A stretch of DNA of 64,000 nt, taken from Globodera rostochiensis. Lineage: Eukaryota > Nematoda > Chromadorea > Rhabditida > Heteroderidae. Positions 10,415 to 21,100 of this stretch are shown in pieces. Location of the stretch: positions 1,736,001 through 1,800,000 of the forward strand of contig JAEVLN010000013.1 in NCBI GenBank assembly GCA_018350325.1, in the 5' to 3' direction. The notes under the pieces were generated by a model. It was not told where the DNA came from, did not search any database, and saw nothing but the letters and a program-made list of their open reading frames with translations. The translations under genes were made by a program, and so were the position numbers. How positions within the stretch are numbered: the first letter of the stretch is position 1; each line of letters opens with the position of its first letter.

Positions 10415-11092
10415 CATCATTTCAGTGCCCACACTTCAGAGACGCACACTTCAGTGCCCACACTTCAGTGCCGGTACACTTCAGTGCCAACATTTTTTTC
10501 TGAAAAAATGCAGGAATCGCGTGCAATCAGATCAATATTTTGTAAAAGTAACCAATAATATTTTTAAATACACCAACTCGTTTTTTAATCAACTCGTTTT
10601 TATCCTTAAATTTCAAAAGAGCTTAGGTGTTCGTTAGGCTTAGGCCTAAGCCACCCTGGCTTGGGGTTCGTTAGGCTTAGGCCTAAGCCACCCTGGCTTG
10701 GGGTTCGTTATGCTTAGGCCTAAGCCACCCTGGCTTGGGGTTCGTTAGGCTTAAGCTTTTGTCCGATTTTGATCATAAATGCATTTGTTACTAAAAAACG
10801 AGTCTCGGTCGGGATCTCGATCTCGCCGGGCTCTAATTTTATCGTTTTTGCTTCTTATGGATTGAATATTCCTCCATTGCTACAAAAATACAATTTGTAA
10901 AAAGATTCAAAATGTTGAATTCTCAATTTTAAAAGTTCAATGACAAAGTTTTTGAAATTAGACCTTATTTGCTTTATTTCTAATTTAAGCGGAATCAAAA
11001 TATTGATCTGATTGCACGCGATTCCTGCATTTTTTCAGAAAAAAATGTTGGCACTGAAGTGTACCGGCACTGAAGTGTGGGCACTGAAACGA
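10415..11092. mobile_element. ~680-bp foldback element with ~90-bp inverted repeats
   Basis: The left arm (10415-10543: TTCAGTGCCCACACTTCAG onward through CTGAAAAAATGCAGGAATCG) is the reverse complement of the right arm (10997-11092). The left arm carries an extra ~25-bp duplication of the CACACTTCAGTGCC word. Further TTCAGTGCC words occur near 6670. The interior holds a 37-bp tandem triplet of TTAGGC-type sequence. No transposase frame is present and no target duplication could be fixed. Confidence 0.8.
10630..10757. repeat. 37-bp tandem with TTAGGC palindrome
   Basis: TTCGTTAGGCTTAGGCC recurs at 10630, 10667, 10704 (one change) and 10741, a 37-bp period, each followed by TAAGCCACCCTGGCTTGGGG. 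TTAGGC is the nematode telomere hexamer, here arranged as TTAGGCTTAGGCCTAAGCC. Similar words are seen at 1435-1505, 6520-6575, 14032, 20640-20672, 48391-48430, 52155, 55520-55625 and 60383-60424. Confidence 0.85.
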
Positions 11093-11384
11093 TCGCCGCC
11101 GTGTAGCTGGTGCGCCCTCCCCTTCCCCTTCTCTCCCTTTGAGGGGGGAAAATAGTAAATGGGTTTTTCATTATTAATATTTTATTATTGGTTAAACCAA
11201 AATATGTATACAAACAAAACATAGTTAATTGTATTTATGGGGGTGAATGAATGCAATGCAATGGTGGAAATGGAAATGCAAAATGATGCAAAAGTGGCGG
11301 GGGAAGGACGAATTTGCTGGTTTGGATGGAAGGGGAAGGCGGGGCGCGTCGTTTCTGTCACAAAATCGATGTGTCTGGGAGGGG

Positions 11385-11735
11385 GGGGGGGGTTTTGAGG
11401 GGGGGGGGACGAGTTGAGTGGCCTCTCCCCGGGGGGGGGACGAGTTGAGTGGCCTCTCCCCGGAGGGGGGGGGCGAGTTGAGTGGGCTCTCCCCGGGGGG
11501 GGGACGAGTTGAGTGGCCTCTCCCCGGGGGGGGGCGACGAGTTAGGTGTCTGACGGGGGGGAATGGGTTTTTGAGGGAGGGAGGACGAGTTGAGTGGCCT
11601 CTCCCCGAGGGGGGGACGAGTTGAGTGGGCTCTCCCGAGTGTGTGCAGAGCAACAACAACGAGGGGGGGGGGGGAATTGGAAGGAATGGTTTTGAGGGGG
11701 GGGGGGAAGAGAATGAGTTGAGTGTGCCCCCCCAA
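11385..11735. repeat. G-rich minisatellite (ACGAGTTGAGTGG unit)
   Basis: Around ten units of about 30-35 bp combine ACGAGTTGAGTGGCCTCTCC with a G7-G9 run. The + strand has many closely spaced G runs and could form G-quadruplexes. Long proline-rich frames on the minus strand are a by-product. Confidence 0.85.
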
Positions 11736-12185
11736 TGTGTGCAGCAACAACAACGATTAATGGGGGGGGGGGAGCAGACGGATGGTACGGACTGATCGGA
11801 ACGGAATCGATTCAAACGGCGCGCGCGCAATTTTTACTCTACAGTATGCCAAAAGCGGAGATTTGCGGCGCAAACTTTCGCGATTTAGGTGTCCCGGTTG
11901 GTCACCATACCATTTTTAAGGCGCTGGCATTCGCCCCGATCAGGGCGCCGTGATTTTCCTAAAATCTGAAAACCATGGACGGAATTTTTGGGAGTTCAAA
12001 AAATGCCCAATTCAGATTGCTTGGATGTGTAGGATCGATCCCCTACGTGCCCGAAATTTTTTGCGTTTTCATCATTTTCTAAACTTAATTTTTTTCGAAA
12101 AAAAAATTCGTACCAAAAAATTTGTTTGAATCGATTTATTTAAAAAAATACACAATTTTCAATCATTTTTTTGTTTGTTGTTGCT
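11736..12185. other. spacer downstream of the MAGI-like gene
   Basis: No exon is recognised. This is the 3' flank and presumed 3' UTR of the minus-strand MAGI-like gene, whose stop codon complement is at 12186-12188. No clear polyadenylation signal was identified on the minus strand. Confidence 0.4.
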
Positions 12186-15100
12186 TTACAATTTGTGCCG
12201 GCTCAATGTGAGCCTGACTTGTTGCCTCTCTTTGATCATGCCGATCGCGCGCTCGTGGCTCATGCCAATGCAACTTTCGCCGTCAATTGCCACCAATTGG
12301 TCCCCAATTTGCATGGCACTGCCCGCCGCCGGGCCAACATCGGCAATCTGCGAGTGCGCAAAAATTCATTTTAATAATAAAAAAAGGACGATTTTGGTGC
12401 CGAGACAATTTTGAAACTAATTATAACTTTTTTGTTAGTTAATCAACTCAAACAATTTTGGTATCATTCGAAAGCACAATGTCTGCAGATGTTATAACAG
12501 AAAAGAGCTAAACGATTCGATATAAACAAAACAAAAAGTTATGACTCAGCACGCCAAGTTGGCACAAAAAATGGGAATTTTCACACGTTTTAAGCTATAA
12601 CTTTTTTGTGGAAAGACGAATCGGTTAGATTTCGATTGATCAAAGGTTCGGCAATTAGAGAGCTTCTGAATAATATCAATTTTGTTTGATTTGCTTCCCT
12701 AATGACTAAGTTATGATTGATTGCGCGCGTCAAACTGTTTCGAGTCCACCCCATTTCAGTACCACACCTTCAGTATAAAGAGAGGCATGCCAAACTCGGC
12801 ACCGCCGCGAATGGAGAAGCCAAAGCCGCGCTCACCTCGCCTCAGCTCCACAAAAAACACATTGGTGGTGGGGGGCAAATTCTTGAAAATTAAAAAAAAA
12901 AATTTCAAAAAAATTCCTGAACATTTCTTTTTCTTTCTCACTCACCCTCCGCTGCTGTTGCTGATGCTGCTGCTGCTGTACAACAGTACCACCACCACCA
13001 CCGTTCACCACTGTACCGTATCCGCCACCACCGCCGCCGATGCTACCGTAATCGGAACATGACGATTTTTGCGGTGGCGGTGGCGCGGCATAATTTTGAA
13101 TGCCGCCGCTGGCATCCGATGGGTCCATCATTCGCAGTGCCGGATCGATGCTCAGCGTCAGCGTGTTGCCGTTGGAACGGATGTACTGCAGCACTTGCTA
13201 TAAAAGTGGGGGCATTTTGAAAATTCAAAAATAATTTTTTGAATGCCCGAACGCCTCCAACCTGATGGCTCATGTTGGCCACCGAATGTCCGTTCACCGC
13301 CAGCACGCAGTCGCCCACGCGCAGGCGGGCCGACCGTTGCGCGGCACTGCCCGGCAAAATGTCAGCTGCAAAAACAGACAAAAAATGGCATTTTTTCGAA
13401 AAAAAGATTGGCTCATAAACAAATCGCCCCGGGCGTTGGCGATTAAAAAAGCGAAAAAATTAAATTAACACTTACCAATGTACCGGTGATTATGCGAAAT
13501 GATTGTGCAGCCAAAGTCCGGCTCGCCCTCCAGCTTCACCAGCGTCACATCGTAAGGCATAAATTCTGCAAAAAAAAAAAAAAAAATTAAAATATAAATT
13601 AATTGTTTTTGTTTTTTTCACCATTTCCTCTGGACCCCTGACTTCCGACGGCCGATCCGGTGGTGGCGGGCGAATGGTGCGAAGAAAATTCTGTTATGGC
13701 AACAATTTTATTTCTTTTTTTAATTTAAAAAAATAAGCCATTCATTAAATTAAAATATTATTATTAAATAATTAAAATATTATTAAATTAAAATATTTCA
13801 AATTAAATTAAATTAAAATATGATTAAATAAAATAAGGTTTGATTATATATAATTTCAATTAAAATAAAAAAAAAAATTATGAAATTAAAATATTTAAAT
13901 TAAATATTAATGCGCATGCCTCCGCCGCCGCCTACGCCGGAGGGGCAACAATCCCGCAGCAGCACCAATCGGACGTGTCCAACAATGGCGGCCTACAAAA
14001 ATGTGTGCTTTGTGCTGTACAAATTCAATTTTAGGCTTAGGCTTAACATTTTCACAATAAAAAAAACGAAAATTTAGGCATTAGTCCAATTTTTGAGTTA
14101 AAAGAGCAAAAAAAGAAGCAATATTTTCGTTTTTTTGTTGTCGAAGAAATTTGATGAAAAGCTTCAAGGCTTTTTAGAGATTCTCAAAAAATGCAAATCG
14201 GCAGATTATTTATTATTATATGAAAAATTCGTTTTTTATGCGTGCCGCACATTTCTTTTTTGTTTCCATGCCCCCAACTTTTTGAGGCCGATCAAATCCG
14301 GCGCTCACCTGTCTGATCAGCTCGACGGCGTGGTTGTGCTGCGTGCCCTCCACCCGGTGCACGTCAATTTTCACAATTTGATCGTTCACCCGCAGGCGTC
14401 CGTCCAGGTCGGCCGCCCCGCCGGCGATCACCGCGCCAACACTCAACGGCTTATTTTCCTTGAAAAACAATTAAAATTTGTTTAAATTTCGGCACAATTT
14501 TCCCCCACCACCGACCACCGACCTCAGCTCCGCCGAGCAAGTGAAAGCCGAACCCGCTTGGTTGACTGATCAGATTGACCACGATGCTTTGCTTCTGCAA
14601 AAAGTGACGGCATTCATTTGGAAATTATTTTTGTTGGCACTTTTGGGGGGGGGGGGGGAGGCCCTTCAAAGAACATTTTTATAAAAGATACCAAAAAGTG
14701 CCGAGAATTTTGCCGGACATTTTTTCTTGAAAATATTTTTAATGATCAAAGGATAACTGAAAACATAAGGAAATTTGGACAGAACCTAATCAATTTTATA
14801 ATATATCAATTGGCATTTGCTCGCAATTCCCCCTCCGGGGAAAAGGCGGGGATTCCTTTTTTGTTTGCCAATGGCCTTTGGCCATAGCGGGAATTCCCTT
14901 TTTTGGCACATTGGCCTCCAGCCCCCAGGGGATATGGTGGGCCAAGAGCAAAAAAGAAAACAGAATTAAAAAAAGCAAAGCGATAAAAGTTAACAAAAAC
15001 AAATGCCCTCAGGCACTAAAAATCAATACCCTAATATACTCTTGTAATCCCGCATGGGGGATTATTTTTCAACCTACTCAGAGAGTGGGGGATTATTAGA

Positions 15101-18100
15101 GGTTGGGGGATTATTTTCAACCTACTCAGAGGATGGGGGATTATTGGCGGTTGGGGGATTACAAGAGTGTATACGGTAAATTATTGATTTTTTGGCGCTC
15201 ACTCGGCCGTTCATTGTTCCGTTTGGCGTTCCGTTTTGTGCGCCAGCGCAACCGCCGCCTCCTCCACCGTTCAGCGCCGAGATTGGCACAAATGCCGGCG
15301 TCGGGCAGAAGCCAAGCGTGGAGGAGGACGGACGCATCCGGGGCGCCGACGGCGCTGGCGGCGGCAACGCTACCGTATCCACTGCTGAGGACGATGAAAA
15401 ATTGTGCGCACGGTGGCCGCCATCGTTGTGGGGTTGAAGATGTCCTTAAATTTCAAAAAAACAAAATTAAAATTAAATTAAAATTTGGACCAAAACAAAC
15501 AAACCGTTGTTGCCTGTGGCGGTGTTCCGATTTTGTAGAGACTAAATTTTTTAAAACGGATATTGTTGTTGAAAGCCTTCCTTAATTTGTATGGAAATGT
15601 TTTTTTTGGCCCCACCCCCAGGGCTTCAAAAATTAATTGTTGTCCCCAGCCTCTCCCCCGGGCTCGAAAATTTTTTGGCCCCCGCCCATCCCCTCCGGGC
15701 CCAAAAATTTTTGGCCCCCGCCCATCCCCTCCGGGCCCAAAAATTTTTGGCTCCCGCCCATCCCCTCCGGGCCCAAAAATTTTAGCCCCCGCCCATCCCC
15801 TCCGGGCCCAAAAATTTTAGCCCCCGCCCACCCCCTCCGGGCCCAAAAATTTTTGGCCCCCGCCCATCCCCTCCGGGCCTAAAAATTTTAGCCCCCGCCC
15901 ACCCCCTCCGGGCCCAAAAATTTTAGTCCCCGCCCACCCCCTCCGGGCCCAAAAATTTTTGGCCCCCGCCCACCCCCTCCGAGCCCAAAGTTTTAGCCCC
16001 CGCCCACCCCCTCCGGGCCCAAAAATTTTAGCCCCGCCCACCCCCTCCGGGCCCAAAAATTTTAGCCCCCGCTCACCCCCTCCGGGCCCAAAAGTTTTGG
16101 CCCCCGCCCACCCCCCCCCCCTCCGCCGCTTTAAAATTGCCATAAAAATGGGTGCATTTTCAAATTTGGCGCTCTTTCCGGCTGGCGCTCACCCTTGGCA
16201 AAGTGGTGCTTCCGTTTGGCCAATTCTGTTGCTGAAGTTGCGGCTGCTGTTGTTGCGGCTGTTGTTGGTGGTACATGGACTGACGCTGCTGCTGCTGCTG
16301 TTGCTGGTTGGACTTGGCCGACGGGCCGGGCGTTTTTGAGCGTTGCACAAACAGAGGCTTAAATCAGAAGAAAAAACATTTTTGCCATTAAAAAAAATTT
16401 TATTTATGAAAAAAAGGTAATATTATTGAGGCGGCAAAAACATTGAAAAAACAACCTTTGGCCCTGCGGGGTATTTCCAAAATTTTACAGAATTAAAATT
16501 TACCCACCCGGTGCTGTTGCTGTTGTTGTTGCGTTTGTCGGCTGTCAACGCTCGCGCTCGCCTGGCCTCCACCGCCACCGTAACCGTAGCGGAATCCGGC
16601 CGTCGGCGTACGCGACCTTGGGGCAACAATTTGTTGGCGTATTGGAATAAACAAAAAATGTGTAAAAAATATTTATATATTTTTATATTGAATATATTTT
16701 CAATATTTAAATAACATGCGCGGCGCCCCAAGGTATGGGTCGGTCGGAATTCCGAATTTTTTTTTTGAAATTTTGTGGCCTCAGAATTCCGATTTTTGAA
16801 ATTTTTTGAGGCCCGGAAAATTCCGGTTTTCCAGCATTTTGTGGCATCAGAATTTCGATTTTTGAAAATTTTGTGGCCTCAGAATTCCGATTTTTGAAAA
16901 ATTTTGGCGATTGGAATTCCAATTTTCCAACATTTTTCCAATTTTCCAACATTTTTAAGGTCAAAATTTTGAGGCCCCGGAATTTTGCGGTAATTTCTTG
17001 GGGGTCGTCGGCGCCCTGCACGCGCGTGCCGGCCCACCTCTGTTTGGGCGCACGCCGTTGCACCACAATTTTGCAGCGATAACCGAGCGGAAAGTCGTGC
17101 AGCATTTGGACGAGTTGGGGGTGGGGCAGGGCGCGCACATTCCGTCCGTCCACCTTTTTTTGAATTTTTGAATGCAAACAAATTGAATTTTTTTAAAAAT
17201 TGATTCCAGGGGAGCGCATTTATTCAAAATTTGGCATTAAAATTGGTGAGGCATTTATTCAAAAAAATTTTTGGCATTAAAATTGGGGGGGGGGGACTTT
17301 TGGCATTAAAATTGGGGGGAGGGGGGGGGGAACTTTTGGCATTAAATTGGGGGGCGGGGGGGAGGAACTTTAGGCATTAAATTGGGGGGGGGGACTTTTG
17401 GCATTATTGGGGAAGGGGGGGGACTTTTGGCATTATTGGGGAAGGGGGGAACTTTTGGCATTATTGGGAAAGGGGGGAACTTTTGGCATTATTGGGGAAG
17501 GGGGGGGACTTTTGGCATTATTGGGGAAGGGGGGGGGACTTTTGGCATTATTGGGGAAGGGGGGGACTTTTGGCATTATTGGGGAAGAGGGGAACTTTTG
17601 GCATGGGCGCATCTGTTCAAATTTTTTTTTGGCATTTAAATGGCATTTCGTCTCCTGACACGGACCACTTTTAAATGTTTAAATTCAATTCAATGTTTTT
17701 CGCCTGTGTGTACGGTACACGTACTTCCAGTATTGTGTCGCCCTCCAACAAATTCGGGCATTGGTCCGGATGCAAAATGCTCTTGACGCGTTGGCCTTCA
17801 AAGAAAAAACAAAAAAATTTTGTTGAAAATTTCCAAAAATTCCCCAACCCCCCCCCCCCCCCCCCTCCCCCCCCCCCCCTCGCCCGCCTCACCGAACGCG
17901 TCGTCGTACACCGTGAAGCCGAAGCCTTTGGACCCCTTGCAAAGTTGGACCACGTGATTTTCACGGAGACGCTGTTGTTGTTGTTGGTTGTTGAACTGTT
18001 GGGGGTTGGTGGTATTCGATGCGTAAACATTTTCGGTGAAAATCTAAAAAAAAATTTTTTTTTATAAAAAAAATGCTTTTGTGCAGAGGTGTGCACCAGG

Positions 18101-21100
18101 GATGGGCGGAATTCCGATTTCCGACTTTCCGATTTCCGACTTTTTTGGGGTCGGAATTCCGATTTCCGAGTTCCGAAAGTTTTTGATACCCCGGAATTCC
18201 GATTTCCGACTTCCGACTTTTTTGGGGTCGGAATTCCGATTTCCGAAATTTTTTGAGGCCGTCGGCGCCCATCCCTGGTGCGCACGGATACGAATTTTTG
18301 TATCCGTATCCGTCCGTCCTCGAAATCTCATATCCGTTATCCGTCCGTATCCGTAATTACCCTATTCGTAGGGTCCATTTGCAGGGAGTAGCCGCGGCAA
18401 ATTTGAATGCAAACAAATTCGCCAACCTGAAAAGCACACAAAAAAACATTTTTTTTAAATTTTCCAATGTTTCGCGATTTAAATTACCTAATTTAAATCA
18501 AAATTTTGTTGTTTTTAATTGAATATTCTTAAATTTTTTCCCCAATTTCCCATTCGTCCGTTTGTGTACATTTTACGGTTTATAAAATATAAAAACAAAA
18601 ATGCCATCGGTAGCGGCTTACAGAGCTAAAGACGGAAGAAAAGAATAAAGATTTAATCAAAAAATTAATTAAAAATATATTAAAATGCCGTCCAGGCCCC
18701 CACCCCGCCTCGTCCTCACATTGATGGCACGGAACACTTGGCACGCGTCGTCCTGACTGGCGCCCAGCATGCACCGGTCGTTGACCGTCACCAGCACGTC
18801 ACCCGAGCGCAATGTGCCCTCGCCAGCGGCAGGCCCGTTGGCAATGATCGTTTTGATCTAACAAAAAAATTTGATGCTAATTTGTTATATAAATATATGT
18901 TTAATTTAAATAAATAATGAATATTTTAGTGCAATTATAGTAAATTTGGCTAAAAAATTGCAAACAGATTCAATTTTTAATTCACCTACTTTAATGTGAG
19001 GAACTGAAATTAAAACAAATATTTTAAGGAAAAACAAAGAAAATTATTTAATTATTTTGCAATTAATTGGAAAAGGCAATTTAATAATTTAATTACCGTA
19101 TTTCCTCAAATAGAAGACCCCCCTCAATTAGAAGACCCCCCCCCTAATAGAAGACCCCTTTGGAGAGGGGTTGAACAATAGAAGACCCCCCTCAATTAGA
19201 AGACCCCCCCCTAATAGAAGACCCTAGAAGACCCGGGTCTTCTATTTGAGGAAATACGGTAGTTTTTAAATGTGGGGAAAATTGAACATTTAAAAATTAT
19301 CTTTACAATTAATTAATAATTTGAATCGAGCCGAAATCAAAATAAAATTAATTTTAAACTGGAAAAAAATTGCTATTTTGCCCACCTGAATGAATTCCTC
19401 GTGCAAATTTGTGCCGTCGTTGCCGATCAGAGTGAAGCCGAGCCCTTTTGGGCCCTTCTGAATGCGCGTGCTCAGAATTTCGCCTGAATTTTTTTGAATT
19501 TAAATTTTCGAAAATTTTTACAGCCCCCCGCCCCCGGGGGGTAGAACCCGGGGTTTCCCAGACTTGAAACTCGACTCGAACTTTTTCTTTGTCCAAAAAC
19601 CCTCAAGGCAACCCCCCCCCGGGCGTCCCACTTCCTACCCCTCAGTTCGACAGGGTTTCGCGTAAACTGCGTGTGGGCACTGCCGACGCCGTTCTGGTGG
19701 TGGTGTTGATGCGACGCATAATTGCCATTGTGATAAGTGCCGTAAATTCCTGGAGACAAAAAAAAAAGATAATAATATAAATATTAATTTTTTTTATTTT
19801 TTGCGATGAAAAACGTGCCGCCGTTGTCCGACGACAAAATGCCAGACATGGAGGCAAAGCGCCCGTGATGATCAGCCTAAATTTGGTGTTTTTCATAAGG
19901 TGATTGGTTAATCAATCAATTATCCGATTAAGCCCTGTTCTAAATACAGTCTGATTGGTGATTTGAGCTTAGGTTCAGATAGTTTTGATCTGATCTGTCC
20001 ATAAACGATCAGATCAATCCAAAAAGATCAAAGTTTTATATGGATTGGTCAATACGATAAAAGCAATTAAAAAATCGGTTTAAGATTTTGATCAGCATAC
20101 CATGAAAAAGCATAAAAGTGATCGGCAAACGGTGTCTCTAATCCAATGTCTGATCATCGATTGATCAGACTGGAAGGGGCCCGTTCCGTTTGATTGTGAT
20201 CTGGATCAGAGACAACAGACCTGCGGCTGCTGATGCTGCAGCGGCTGCGGCAGTCCGTTCGGCGACGTGGAGGTGGTCGCTTGGTGCTGATACGGGTCGT
20301 AGATGGGCTGTTTAGTGGGCATGATCAACGATGTGGGCCGCTCATATTGCGTCCGTTTGTTGATGTGACTGAAAAGAAAATAATTTTTATTCGAATGCTA
20401 AATTTTGAATTCGTCCCGGAAAAGTTTTTTGTTTGTTTACCGGACTCTTATTTTAACACAATATTTGTGCCCAACACGACTCCCCCCCACTCCCAGTCTC
20501 GTGTTTTTCAATCGAGAGTCTCGAGTCTTAGGTTCAGAATAGGGTTGATTGCTCCCCCAACATCCCTGACTTTTTTGGGCCTCACCCCCTCGACGGCTAC
20601 CGGTCCGAATCCCACTCTGAGTGCCGATTCAGTCCCGTACTTAAGCCTAAGCCTAAGCCTAAGCTTAGCTTAGACCAAGCCGACATTTTTGTGCCGCACC
20701 CACCGAAGAACCCAGAGCCCCGACCAATCCCCGACGCCTTTACTCACCCCTGATCCCCCGACACGCCGTGCCCCCGAATTAGCAAAAAAAAAAAGTTAAC
20801 TTTGGCGAAAAATGATTTGTTTTTTCTCAATAAAACAAAAAAAAAGGGGGGGGGGGAGGCACCCCCAAAAAATGCCTTACAAATAGACCACTTGGTCTAA
20901 CAGTTCACTGCCATTTCGGAATGTTGTGCTGGCGGAACGGGGACAACCGCACTGCTCGCAGATGGGCCTGCTGGCACCGAACATTTTTTTTTTGTTGCGG
21001 CGGTGTTTTTTTGTGCAAAAAAATTTCAGTTTAAAATTAAAGTATGAAAATTAAATTGCTAAAAAAATATGCAAAAAAATTTCTTTTAATAAAAAACATT

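Noticed and set aside
10630..10757. TTAGGC repeats as a true interstitial telomere
   Set aside because: The hexamers occur in inverted pairs inside a 37-bp unit with unrelated sequence, not as a uniform TTAGGC run, and they lie inside a foldback element.
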